Source: Rhipidocladum racemiflorum
Lineage: Eukaryota; Streptophyta; Magnoliopsida; Poales; Poaceae
Direction of reading: 5' to 3'
Assembly: GCA_036346355.1 (NCBI GenBank)
Contig: CM070591.1
Span: 26,148,001 to 26,212,000, forward strand
DNA: 64,000 nt
The notes beneath the pieces were generated by a model. The model ran no database searches. It saw only the letters and a list, made by a program, of their open reading frames with translations, and had not been told where the DNA came from. The position numbers and the translations under genes are program-made. Shown piece after piece: positions 46,300 through 58,977 of the stretch. Position 1 is the stretch's first letter. Each line of letters starts with the position of its first letter.

Positions 46300-49162
46300 T
46301 GTAACACCCCAAAATTTTGCTTTTCTTAAATTCATGTGTGATTTGGCACTTTGGTGAATTTTTGGAATTTTCTGGAATTTATTTGGATTTATTTGGAATT
46401 TATTTGAATTTATTCCATTTTGAAATAATTAAAGAATTTAATTTTGCAAATAAAATTTTGTTGGAAATATTTTATTTGAGTCCAAAATGATCCAAAGTAT
46501 TTTCCAGAATTTTTCTGGAATTTTTCTGAGTCATTTGCTATTTTTAATGAATTAAATGAATTACCGGACTCCGCGAGCTCAGAGGACCGTCAGATCCAGA
46601 TCGGACGGTTGAGGTGAGTTCACGTGTTCCAAACCCGATTAGATCTGGACCGTTGGATCAAGATCCAACGGTTCACAATCGCCACGTGCTGTAGCAGTGC
46701 GATTATAGGATTAGATCTGGACCGTCCGATCTAAATCGAACGGCCCACGATCAACGAGTTGTTTCAACGTGTTAACCCTGGATCTAATCCGCGCCGTTGA
46801 ATTTCAAATCAACGGTCGTGATTGCGCCACGTGTCGGGAAGTTGGACCGACGTGGTCAGCGCCGTCCACGCGCGCGTGCGTGTGACGCTGACACGCGGGG
46901 CCCGCGTGTCAGAGGGCCCGCATGTCGATGGTCGACCCGCCAGCGCCGACGTCACCCATGACGTCACGATGGGTCCCACTGCCAAGATCGTGGTGAGCCC
47001 GCCGACGTCGGCGATGACGTCACCCGAGAGGGCCCACATGTCGGGCCTCACGCGTGGAGTCGTGGGCCGAGTCCACGGTGGACCCGAGCCGAGCGTGGAC
47101 CAAGTCCATGGACCAGCCGACGCCACCGCCCAATCGAGAGGCTGCCACGTGTCCATGCCGACGCAATAATTAATTTCCGAAAAAGAAAATGATTTATTAA
47201 TTCGAAATATTGATTCAAATTTAGATTCAAACTTCAAACGCTTATAATTTTTGCGTTTCAACTCCGATTTGAGTGATTCAAATTTCTAAATTTGTATAAA
47301 ATTGAGATCTACCTAAATATGAATTTTATTTAATTTTTGGACTAAAGTTTTTCTCTGTAATATTATTTAATTGATTATTTAAACTTTAATAAATCATAAC
47401 TTTTGCGTTTTAACTCCAAATTTGATTTATTCCAGTTTCTAAAAATCCAGAAAATTATGTTCTCTCTGTTTATGGATTTTATTTGGAGTTTTGGGATGTT
47501 TTTGCCTAGTGTTTATTTGTGTATTTGCTATTTGCACGCTTTACGAGTAGACGTTGAAGTGCCGGAAGGATTCGAGGGAGAAGTGTTGACTCAGGATCCA
47601 ACTCAAGACCAAGAGCAAGTGCTTTTTGAAGGCAAGTTGTGCTTTGACCATATTGATCCTATTTCGAAATCTATTTTGATTTAAACTATTGCATGCTAGT
47701 TCAAGTAGAAAGATACTTTGATTAAACATGGGGGTTAGATAAATACCAATTTGCTATATGACACCTTGATTACTTAAGTATGTGCCATGACCCTTTGTCA
47801 CCCTAGTTGTGGTTTACTAGTTGGACATTATTAAATTGCCAACATGGGTTTAGATCGTTGTAGTATCTTTGCTTAGACACCTTTCGTGCTCATGACATGA
47901 TTTTGGATAATCAAATGCTAATATTGACTTAATGATATATTGAACCTGTTTTGGAAAAGTATCATGTGATGTTGATGGCACGTGGTGCATGGTAATCAAG
48001 CGGGGTTTGATAAACGATTTCGGCCAGGGCATGTGGCAAGAGTAATCAGGTGGGCCGTTGTGGCATTGGGGATGTTGATTTGGTTTTTCGGGTAGTCTTG
48101 CCCTGGTCACTCTAAGGACTTAACCTTGCAAGCCTTTGAACTGGGTCATACTTGCAACCACATGGCTGGAATGGGACGGCCCTAGTTGATTAAGTCGCTA
48201 AGGACTCACTTGTGGAGCCTCGGGGTGTCAATTACACCGTTTGTGTGATTGTGCGGGGCGTGTCGTGGCTGTGGCCAGATACCCATCTAACGGTGTGTTG
48301 GTCCCATACTTCGCCTTGGCTAAGGGAAGGGATGGTGTAGAGCACGAACCGGAGAGGACCACCTGTGTTGTTTGAGGCTTCCGAAAGGCTTTGTTACGGG
48401 AACTCGCCTTTGTGGTGTTTTGACTGTATCTTGTGGGTAAAGTGCATAACCTCTGCAGAGTGTAGAATCTATTTGAATAGCCGAGTCCACTGTAATGTAC
48501 AATGCTCGGGAATTACAGTCAAGGGTTAGATTTTCTGAAAATAACTTGGATTTGAAAAGTTGGGTTGGTTTAGTAATGAAGTTGATGGAAATATGGTTTA
48601 GGATGGGGAAAATGTTTATTAAATTTCTTGAGAAGTTATTTATGCTTTACTTATTTCTCTTTGCTTTGAATCTACTTTTATTACTTGTCAAAAGCTGTTT
48701 CTTGCAAATATACCTTGAGCTACTCCTTTGTACCAAGCCATGCATATAGTATATTAGCTTGCATTCAGGCATGACTTGTCGAGTACCAAGTACTCACCCT
48801 TGCCTCAACACAATACCAGTTGAAGAGGAGATTACGCCAGCGGAGGAGGATTTCCAAGAAGACCCGTCTACTTAGGGATGCGAGCCCGATCAGTTACTGT
48901 GGTATCTTTGGATGGCGCCACGAAGTTATTTGATTTTCCGCTGCTGTTATTTCTCTTTTAATAAGTTTCGCCTTGCGAGGCATATATTTGTAACTTGGCC
49001 ATAAGGTCGAGTAACCCTTTGATTATTTAAATAAAGTACTTTGATAGTATCGTTTGGTATGATTGTGATATATACCGATGTTAAGACTGTGTGCACTAGC
49101 GCGTTCCTGGACTAGTGCTGAATACACAGAGGGTCCGGATTTGCAAATTCGGGGTCCCGACA
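46300..49162 (+). repeat. Chromovirus LTR with a deleted core promoter
   Basis: 2863 bp with intact tips (TGTAACACCCC to GGGTCCCGACA). Compared with 37115-40625 it lacks about 650 bp: the sequence passes from GAATTACCGGAC (46558-46569) directly to the equivalent of 38032. The missing piece includes the TATTTAA box and the first dyad. The breakpoint shows a short shared CGG. Confidence 0.9.
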
Positions 49163-50279
49163 TGGACCAGTTGTGGCACCGGGAACGATGTTTTGGTTCT
49201 TCGGGTAGTCTTGCCCTGGTCACCCTAAGGACTTAACCTTGCAGGCCTTTGAACTGAGTCAAACGTGCAACCACATGTCTGTAATGGGACGGACCTAGTT
49301 GATTAAGTTGCTAATAACGTACCTGTGAGACCTCAGGTTGTCAACTACACCCTTTGTGTAGTTGTACGGGGGAGCGTACCGGGGCTGCGGCCAGGTACCC
49401 ATCTAACGGTTGATTGGCCTAAACTTCGCCTTCGCTAAGGGAAGGGTTAGTGTGCAATCACCGGGGAGGACCACTTGTACTGTTAGAAGTTTCCGAAAGA
49501 CTCTGTTACGGACACTCGCCTTTGTGGTGTTTGGCTGTATCTTGTGGGTAAAGTGCATAACCTCTGCAGAGTGTAAAATCTATTCGAATAGCCGTGTCCG
49601 CGGTAATGGACATCGCTCGGGAATTACAGTCAAGGGTTAAACTTTCTTGAAAATAACTTGGACTTGAAAGGTTGGGTTTGGTTTAACTATGTTGTTGAAT
49701 GAAATGTGGATTAGGCTTGGAAAAGATATTTACTAAAATCCTGGAAAAGTTATTGATCGTATACTTGTTTCTACTACTTTCGAATCTACATATGTTACTT
49801 GTTAAATGCCGTTTAAATGCAAATATACCCTGAGCTATTCCTTTGTACTAAGCCATGCATGTAGTATATTAGTTGCATTCTGTGCATGACTTGCTGAGTA
49901 CCAAGTACTCACCCTTGCCACAATACAACACCAGTTGAAGAGGAGTCTACACCAGCTTTGGAGGAGGAACTCCCAGAAGATCCGTCTAACTAGGGAGCGA
50001 GCCCAGTCAGTTGCCTGTGGTATACTGGATGGCGCCATGAAGTTATCTTATTTTCCGCTGCTAATACTTCTCTCTTATTGAGTTTCGCCCTGCGTGGCGT
50101 ATATTCGTAACTTGACCATAAGGTCAAGCAACCAGTTTGATTATTTAATTAAAGTACTTTATTAGTATCGAGTGGTATGATTGTGATATTTACCGATGTT
50201 AAGACTGTTTGCACTAGCGCGTTTCTGGACTAGTGTTGAATACACAGAGGGTCCGGATTTGCAAATTTGGGTCCCGACA
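49163..50279 (+). repeat. 5'-truncated LTR of an outer chromovirus copy
   Basis: Begins TGGACCAGTTGTGGCACCGGG, matching 15307 onward in element 1's LTR. It ends GTCCCGACA at 50279. The following base G and then CACCACC belong to a LARD LTR instead of a PBS. It is of the same subtype as the LTRs of element 1. Confidence 0.85.
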
Positions 50280-50942
50280 GCACCACCACTTTATCTAAAA
50301 ACATGAAATCGACCTCTAGAACAACACCTAGACCCGGCCCATAGATCAACCAAGCCATACCTTCGCCCGACGAACGAAAACCCAACGGATCTCCTCCCGG
50401 TTCGCGCGATCTCCTTCCTTGCTTCCAAATCCATCGGATCTCCTCGTCGCGGAGCGCTCCAATGGACGGACTGCGGGGTGGTGAGGTGGAGAACTCCCGT
50501 AGGGGTAGCAAGTGAGGTGGAGAGGGGAGGAGAGGGGTGGTGAGGTGGAGAACTCCCCTAGGGGTAGCAAGGGAGGTGGAGAGGGGAGGAGAGGGGTGGT
50601 GGCGCCATGGGGGAAGATGGAGAGGAAGGGTAAGGGTGGAGGCGCATGGGGGGGCTAAGGGGTGGCGGCTAGGGTTGGGAGAGGGAGTGGGGGGCGCACC
50701 AAGGGGTGGGGGCCAGATTTGGCTGCCCAAAAGTCCGCCCCTTGGGCCCAAACCCTTCCAGCGGAGGCCCAACTCAACCCCCAAGGCCCCAAGTCTCCCG
50801 GAGAGGCCCAAACACCCGAAAACGGCCCAAAAACACGCTATAAACGGCATAACGTAAAGTTTTAACCTCCATTTACACATTTTATAAAGTTTTTGACCTC
50901 AACATTCACATTTAATAACATACGACACTCCATGGAGTCACA
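50280..50942 (-). repeat. Partial 3' LTR of the minus-strand LARD
   Basis: Corresponds to 56990-57575 of its partner LTR, with an extra duplicated stretch near 50475-50570 (two copies of GGTGGTGAGGTGGAGAACTCC). Ends CATGGAGTCACA at 50942. Confidence 0.88.
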
Positions 50943-53900
50943 TTCTCCCCCCCCTTCAACAGGATTCGACCTCGAATCCAAGACACACCAATACGCAACC
51001 CAGCAAAGCAAAAGATAGCTAGGTTTCACATCTCATACCTGAGGCGAAAAGCTCGGGGTACTTCTCGCGCATGCTAGACTGCAGTTCCCAAATCGCTTCT
51101 CTCTGACTAAAGCCACTGGAACTACACTGATCGAGACCCGATGGTAAGATGCTTAGGCTCGAAGACCCACAGTTCTAACAATAACCCACGATCAACCTCT
51201 TGCAAGAACTTTACTCAACATTGAAACCCAAAGCACCCATACAAGGCCTCGGCATGACCCAAGCGATAGGATAAAATCCCAAACAGACCACGAAAGGAAA
51301 TGGTTTCACACTCCTCCTTCGATACATCCCTTGGCACTAAAATGCCCGATCCCTTTAACCAAAGCCACTCTCCAGAAGGACATGGTACCAACTTCTAGAT
51401 CCATCTTCCGCTCCCACGCACAACAGTGATTCACGTCTCAACCTCTCAATTGCGGTTCGTCGTATTCGCGACGACGCAAACCAATTGAGACACAACACTC
51501 TAAGATTACTAACTGCTTGAACCATCGGGGTTACATCCTGATCTTTTACAACAAGACCAACACCCACCACACTACCACCGAAAGGAGAAGTCTACTTTAT
51601 GACCAGAGTTCTGAAAACCCGCAAATTCAACAACAACCGAACATTCCTCTGCGGTTGGCACAACACGCTTAAAGATCAGCAACAAAAGATCCAATACACT
51701 TCCAAAAGGAAAAGCAATTACTAGAAACCACCAAGTGGTCCACTCAAGATTTAATCAGCCCTACCAAGGGACACATCAATGACACAAGTCTCCAAGAAGG
51801 TTTGAATTGAGTCCTACACAACCTTCCTTTACTCTTCACTTCCAAACTAGTTACGATCAACCACTAGCAATGCCTAATATCTTAGGTCATTACAAACCCA
51901 CACTAGATTCCTCTTTCTAAGAAGGTTTCGCCCTCGCATTCTTCCTTTCAAAGAATCGGAACAAGGGTACAATCATTGAGTAAGCTCAACCAAGACCCAT
52001 GAACCCAAAATGATCCACATCCAACAACTCGAACTCCAAAGCGCTAAAAGCCACATTGGAAAGAGTTCGGCAACAACCAAAGAGTACTCATCATATTTTT
52101 CCTAAGCTAAGATGCAAAGGAAACACAAATCTCCTACACCACAACCAACATACTAGAAAGAAATAGAAGTCTCGATTTATGACATGCATGCACACTTTTC
52201 AAGAGCACTCCGGATTTGTCATATATCCATATATGACTTTCTCACCGACCTGGCTCAACGACTCTTTTATCATTTAACATCTATAAACGATGTCTTGTTT
52301 ACTTTTCACCATTGATTCATCATGTAACAACACTACCGAATAGTCACTCACAAGACGACTTCATCCTCTGTATCACATGAATAAAACTCGAATAGCATCG
52401 AGGATTGCGCAAGTTCATATAAACTATGATGGCATCATAGTTAATAGTAAGGCATCACATCATATCAGAAACAACCAATGATAGAAAGCTAAACTCACAA
52501 AACATCGCGTTTTAACAAAAATCAACATTTTGGAAAAGAACATCAAAATTTCAAGTCAAGCATCTGCTCCCACAACCGTCACAAATTTTCTCAAGGAGAG
52601 GGAAACTCATTTCCAAAAGGGAACACCTCACTAACAAAATCACTTTATAAAACATTCATAAAATCCACCTTTTTGAAGCACTCGCAACCATCACACACAT
52701 TATGCAAATAAATCCAACTCCAGTCAAAAAGAGTTACAAATTAAATCTCAAAAGTTTCCAACACAACCCACTATGTCCATCTGCTTCCGTTAAAATTTAT
52801 TCCAAAGATAATTCAGGGTGAACGCGAAGGAGCGCGATCCACTCAAAATCTTTTGGGTGTAAATCCATACTCATAACATAAATTAAACAAAATAGCCAAA
52901 ACCAAAGATTGGCACCAATAGCTACGGGTTTTAGGGAAACTCGGAAACACAATACAAGGAATACCTTGACCGAAGGCATTCAACCAAAATGGCAACCAAC
53001 CACACCAGTTCAAAAGGTTTTAAACACCAGCTCAGCAAGAATCCCACCATAACTTGTATTCCACTACACTTACCATTTAAGCATTCAATAATCACTATTT
53101 ACTCATCAAGAGAGTCCAACCGGATTTAACAAAATTTACATAACAATTTCTTTCTCTAGTTACCATTCCCAACACTTTTAATTAAGGTTTAAGATGCTTA
53201 TCACAAAGGCACCCAACCAAGACTACATTGACATGATCCCCACGGATCACCAAATCATAATTCATCTTATTCTAAATTTGAAACATAGTACTTCAACAAA
53301 TCTTTCAGCATGATCAACCTATAAATTTCATACCACCTATATGTTCACGTCTCGACAACCGAACCTCATTCAGTTAAACAACGACTTCAACATGTAAATA
53401 TTATCTCCACAGGGAAGAATTCGCAAGTGAGACTCTAAGTTATACTTTCATTAAGGATAAAATCATTCATCATGTTAATTATCCAAAGCTCATTCCATCG
53501 CAACATGTTAAAATTTTCCTCTATTTAACCATGGTTTTCCAACGAGTAATCTAAACAGTTACCACCACTACTTAGTCATCAATAACAACAAATGGGCATG
53601 ATCATCAACCAACAACATTACTTTTAGCTACCATATACAAACGTGATAACAAAATTACCACGACACAACATACTCCAACTATTTAAAATAGATTGAATAC
53701 TAGCATTAACACTGCCCTTAACAACATCATTAACAGTAAGTCTTATGTCTTCTCAATTGAAATCAATACTAGCATTATAGAGACACAACTGCATACTTCC
53801 AAATATACTAGTAGTTTGCAATAACAAAAAAAAATATCAACTCTAATCAACTTCCAAGTTAAAGCCACTAGCCAACACGATTAAATTTCTCTATTAACCC

Positions 53901-55344
53901 GTTAGATTAGAACATCTTTAAACAACCAACAAAGTTTCTTTAACAATAATAGCAGTCTACATCATCTTAATGTTTTAACTATGCATCAGGGTTTAAAACT
54001 TTAAACATAATCGGGGGTCATAAGCACTTTTAAAGCAAAGCAACCGATTCTAAGCATGTACATTAATACCTTTAATCATTCTCGCTATAGAGTAATCTAC
54101 AACACTAGAAGCTCATTTAATCTTAAGCTAATCATAAATATTACATTTAACTAATTCAACTCACCAATTAACTTCAGAACAAATCATTTCCATAAATCAC
54201 ATTGTTACATACTACATGACATGCTAAACAACCATTTTCACTTTTGTCAAAATGGGATGCAACTCCACTTTTTAAAGATAACCACAACTCAAGAACCAGA
54301 ACGAACACCGATATACAATTTCTCCTGTTCCAGGCAAGGAAGAAAAACAAAACTCCAACAGAAATGCAGGAGAGCTCAACTCTCAAATTCCCAAATTTGC
54401 ACACAAAACTCTTCAAGAAATCTCAAGATCTATACTTCCAAGAAGGAAGAAGGATGCACTAGGGAAAACCAAATGTTCAACCAAAACTTTTCCGATAAAG
54501 ATTCAAAACTTAGCTCCACCCAACCTAAGGTCGGCACTAGGAGAACTTCAACTCTTTTCTTAGATAGGGAGGACAACAACCACATCTGTTTCCTCCCCAA
54601 GACAATCCACAGTAACCAGCAAAACCGGGTGTTAAAGCAAAAATTATGACCAACAGACGCGCCACTCAAAACTCTTCTTCTTCGTCTTCGACCAAGGAAG
54701 ACAAAACCACAAACCACCTACGGAACAATCCGCGAAAATCCAATACCAAATACTTTTCTTTTGATTTCAATCAACTCAAGCCAAAAAAACCAACCGAAAC
54801 CGACCGCCTACGGAACATACGAAGGAATCCACCACCAACTTTTCCATTTGTCTCCAGTCAACTATCTGATCTACGACAGAAAAGATAAGCACTCTACTTC
54901 CACAGGGGTTAATAGTTCTTCGGTAATGGCGTTAACCAGCCATACCGTCAAACCACACCCTTACTATGAACAAAAAGGGGTAACCAAAACCCTTCGGCAC
55001 CACAACCCCACTTTATCACAATACCAAGAACAATACAATCAAATCTCTCAATAACATGGCAACATACATTACCAACTTTAGAATTCAACATCAAAGCTTA
55101 AATACAACATTTAAGCATAAGCAACGATACCATACCCTTTTCCTACTGTGCATCCATGTGTGTCAAATTTTAGATTAGTTATACCACTTTTGCAAGTTTT
55201 AATGTTGCTATCCTATGACAAAATTTTAGTTAAAACCTAAGCCATGTTTCTAAGTTATTCCACATCACATTTTAGTTGTACCCTATAGCATGACACTAAA
55301 AAAAATACACATTCCAGGGACCTACAGCCCGCTCTGATACTAAC
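50943..55344 (-). other. Interior of the minus-strand LARD, non-coding
   Basis: About 4.4 kb. The PPT complement (C run at 50946-50953) lies at the left and the PBS complement (GCTCTGATACTAAC, 55331-55344) at the right. There are no Gag or Pol motifs. The palindromic unit recurs at 52208-52251 (GTCATATAT and ATATATGAC arms, then TTTCTCACCGACC). Confidence 0.85.
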
Positions 55345-57575
55345 TGTAACACCCCGGCATTTAATATGCCCGAATGCTACCAAACATAGACTAAGCAACC
55401 TCTAAATACCACAATTACAAGTAAATTACAGCAAAGGAGCAAATGCTAATACCGAAAATTTTGGCAGCATCTCCTTTGTTTTTCCATGAATTGAAGCAAC
55501 AATAATATTAACTTGTCAAGATAGCATAATGAACGATAGCAATAACATGACCAATCGGAAATTCAACCTCCATACAACTAAAGATATAAGTCTATCCGTC
55601 ACATGTCAAATATGGCCTAATCATTTACTCATGACAACCAACGAAGCATCAAACCACAATTTAGTTCACTGAATTAACCATCACAACAAAAGGAGAGAAC
55701 ATGTCATTGTTTATATGTGTGATGCTAAGTGATGATGTGTGACTAGCTCCCATTCCCGCATGCCGGTTTCATGGTACGTAAGAAAAACACATAAACACAA
55801 GCGTGAGTTCATCACTCAGCATGTATATTGCAATGGAACAAGAAAATATATTCCAATACCTTGATCACCACTTTTCACATAAGACATCATACACATCTCA
55901 TATTCATAGTGTAAGCATATCATTGACATCATCATATATCATCATCATTTAACATCCTCATATAATGCAATGCAATGCAATGCGATGCACATATCCCCTG
56001 GAAACTCATACCGGTATGGTTGAGTACACACCCGTCGGTGTGCACCCTCTCCCCCCTTCCATCCCGAAGATGGAGGGTGCCTACTCCTCGCTTCCATACA
56101 CCGCGGTGGATGGAATCACGATGTAGGACTTACTCATTAGCTCTCCGGAATAGTCATAACTTTCTCACTGACCTTCCCCGGACTAGTTATGACTTTATCA
56201 CCGCCCGGGCCATGTATCATGCCATGTATGCAAATATGCCAACATCATAAATAACTTTGTACATTAACACATGACATCATAACATAATAAGCATATTCAT
56301 CATATCAATGACAAACATTAAAGCATGGCATGTGAACATATCATATATTCAATTTCAACTCAACAAAACTAGCAAACTACAACACGCTACCCATTCCAAT
56401 ACACTTGCCTCAACCAGGGGCGACGGATTGGCGAGACGTAGAGGGCACCCCCGGGGTCACAACACCTGCACATAGGCACCACACACTCAAAATCATGCCC
56501 ACAAAACAATACACAAACACTCTTCTACCCCGACTTCGCAAACTACCCGCACAACCCAAAAAGATAGGTTCTGTCCCGTCGGGACAGCAGACTTGCAACG
56601 AGCATAACTCAGATTCTACGACTCTGAATCGATTAAACGAGCACATCCTCTCGTAGCTTAGGAAATTTCCTAACTTTTTCTAAGTATATGGAAAAGCTGA
56701 TTCGGACTCTAAAGTTGTTTAATCTAAAAAATACCGTGATCTGTTCCAATCATGTCACAGTTTTTAACACATTCGGTAAAATGAGCATAACATTCAAACG
56801 GCTGGGTGGAATTGGACATTCTTTATACCCACTGAAAGGTATTGAAATTACCTACAACTTCTTCAACAGGCGCCCGACCAAATTCTGAATCTAAAATGGC
56901 ATGAACCCAAACCCTAGGTCGACTGCTCACTCTGCCCGAAACAGAGAACGTGGCAACTCTAGTTTTCTCCCAAATCTACCCATGGACAGCACCACCACTT
57001 GATCTAAAAACATGAAATCGACCTCTAGAACAGCACCTAGACCCAACCCATAGATCACCCATGCAATACCTTCGCCCGACGAACGAAAACCCAACGGATC
57101 TCCTCCCGGTTCGCGCGATCTCCTTCCTTGCTTCCAAATCCACCGGATCTCCTCGTCGCGGAGCGCTCCAATGGACGGATCTGCGGGGTGGTGAGGTGGA
57201 GAACTCCCCTTGGGGCATCAAGGGAGGTGGAGAGGGGAGGAGAGGGGTGGTGGCGCCATGGGGGAAGATGGAGAGGAAGGGGAAGGGTGGAGGCGCATGG
57301 GGGGGCTAGGGGGTGGCGGCTAGGGTTGGGTGAGGGAGTGGGGGCCGCACCAAGGGGTGGGGGCCAGATTTGGCTCCCCAAAAGTCCCCCCCCTTGGGCC
57401 CAAACCCTTCCACCGGAGGCCCAACTCAACCCCCAAGGCCCAAAGTCCCCCGAAGAGGCCCAAAAACACGCTATAAACGGCATAACGTAAAGTTTTAACA
57501 TCCATTTTCACATTTTATAAAGTTTTTGACCTCAACCTTCACATTTTATAAGATACGACACTCCGTGGTGTCACA
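55345..57575 (-). repeat. 5' LTR of the minus-strand LARD
   Basis: Starts TGTAACACCCCGGCATTTAATATGCCC and ends GGTGTCACA on the plus strand; 2231 bp. Contains GGCAGCATCTCC (55463-55474), the palindrome cluster (56005-56210) and the GC-rich block (57150-57440). Confidence 0.92.
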
Positions 57576-58942
57576 AAGGCAAGGCAAAAGACTTCAAGCT
57601 GGATGAGCAAGGCACATTGTGGATGAATGATAGAATCTGTGTGTCGAATAAAAAGGAACTAAAACAACTGATTCTGGAGGAAGGCCATGACTCCAAGTAT
57701 TCCATTCACCCAGGAAGTGCAAAGATGTACCAAGATCTGAAGGAAAGATTCTGGTGGCCAAGCATGAAGCGGGAAGTCGCCGAGCATGTTGCATTGTGCG
57801 ACATATGCCAGAGAGTCAAAGCAATGCATCAGAGACTAGCAGGATTGCTGCAACCATTGAAGATACCTGAGTGGAAATGGGAGAAAATCGGAATGGACTT
57901 CATTACCGGTTTGCCTAAAACTCAAGGAGGCTATGACTCCATATGGGTTATAGTGGATCGCTTGACTAAGGTTGCCCATTTCATCCCAGTAAAGACCACT
58001 TACTCGGGAGATAAACTAGCCAAATTGTACATGACCAGGATCGTCTGTTTACACGAAGTGCCAAAGAAGATTGTTTTAGAAAGAGGTACCCAATTTACCT
58101 CGAGGTTTTGGAATAAGTTGCATGAAGCCATGGGGACCCGTTTGAACTTTAGTACCACATACCACCCACAGACGGATGGACAGACCGAAAGAGTTAATCA
58201 GATTCTGGAGGACATGCTACGAGCTTGTGCGTTGGCTTATGCTACCTCTTCGGATAAAAGTTTACCGTATGCCAAGTTCAGTTACAACAATAGTTATCAG
58301 GCCAGTCTACAAATGTCACCTTTTGAGGCACTGTATGGTCGACCTTATCGAACGCCATTGAACTGGAATGAGACAGGTGAACGCCGTGTCTTTGGGCCGG
58401 ACATTCTTCAAGAGGCCGAAGAGCAGATTGCCATGATCCGGGAAAGACTGAAGATAGCATAGTCAAGGCAAAAGAGTTACGCCGATAACCGTCGCCGAGA
58501 CTTGGGCTTTGAACCAGAGGATTTCGTGTAACTTAGGGTTACACCTCTCAAGGGAGTTAAGAGATTCCACACCAAAGGGAAGCTCGCGCCACGTTATGTT
58601 GGGCCGTTTAAAATTTTGAGCCACCGAGGCGAAGTTGCTTACCAATTGGAGTTACCGCAGTCGTTGGCAGGTGTGCATGATGTGTTCCATGTGTCACAAC
58701 TGAAGAAGTGTCTTCGAGTACCAGATGAGCAGACACCGTTAGAGTCGATAGAGCTGCAAGAGGATCTCACTTACAAGGAGCACCCCGTGAAGGTTCTGGA
58801 CACCATGGATCGAGAGACGAGGAATAAATCAACCCGTTTCTGCAGAGTCCAGTGGAGCAACCATGCAGAGAGTGAAACGACTTGGGAGCGCGAGGAGGAT
58901 TTGAAGAAAGAGTTTATAAACCTATTCCTTAGTGAGCCCTGA
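57576..58942 (+). pseudogene. Integrase and chromodomain of the outer chromovirus copy
   Basis: One frame runs from the LARD junction to TGA 58940-58942, broken only by TAG 58460-58462 and TAA 58529-58531. The zinc-binding domain has HDSKYSIH (HX6H) and CDIC (CX2C). In the core, GMDFITGLPKTQGGYDSIW carries the first catalytic Asp and HPQTDGQTERVNQILEDML the catalytic Glu. The second Asp is replaced: the copy reads IVLERGTQF (Glu codon 58079-58081) where copy B has IVSDRGTQF. The C-terminus has FHVSQLKKCLRVPD and a chromodomain (VKVLDTMDRETRNKST, VQWSNHAESETTWERE). Integrase inserts the cDNA into the genome. This is the cleanest pol segment in the window and lacks the CAG/CGA swaps seen in A and B. 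Protease, RT and RNase H are gone. Confidence 0.93.
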
Positions 58943-58960
58943 ATCTCGGGGATGAGATTC

Positions 58961-58977
58961 TATTAAGGGGGGAGGTT
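58961..58977 (+). promoter_or_regulatory. Polypurine tract of the outer chromovirus copy
   Basis: TATTAAGGGGGGAGGTT directly before TGTAACACCCC at 58978, about 20 bp after the pol stop. Confidence 0.9.

Larger units (their letters stand above)
30412..49162 (+). mobile_element. Tandem chromovirus pair sharing a central LTR (A and B)
   Basis: Order: LTR fragment (30412-31432), interior A (31433-37114), full LTR (37115-40625), interior B (40626-46299), LTR with an internal deletion (46300-49162). The PBS follows each LTR and the PPT precedes the second and third. Both interiors carry the upstream ORF, gag, protease, RT, RNase H, integrase and chromodomain in one order and are nearly identical apart from small indels. 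The LTR-interior-LTR-interior-LTR arrangement is the usual product of unequal recombination between two copies, or of an assembly duplication. The 5' end is truncated, so there is no target duplication to test. Confidence 0.87.
50280..57575 (-). mobile_element. LARD copy on the minus strand, 3' LTR truncated
   Basis: 5' LTR at 55345-57575 (2231 bp), interior 50943-55344 and a 663-bp piece of the 3' LTR (50280-50942). The sequence is the reverse complement of the family at 19170-27570 and collinear with it. Its right end (CCGTGGTGTCACA) abuts chromovirus pol at 57576, and the expected target duplication would be AAGGC (the next bases are AAGGCAAGGC). The left end was lost by a deletion, so this cannot be confirmed. 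Confidence 0.9.

Noticed and set aside
54221..54888. ORFs rich in Ser/Asn/Lys in the minus-strand LARD interior
   Set aside because: AT-rich low-complexity frames with no counterpart in frame at 21800-22450, and antisense to the element.
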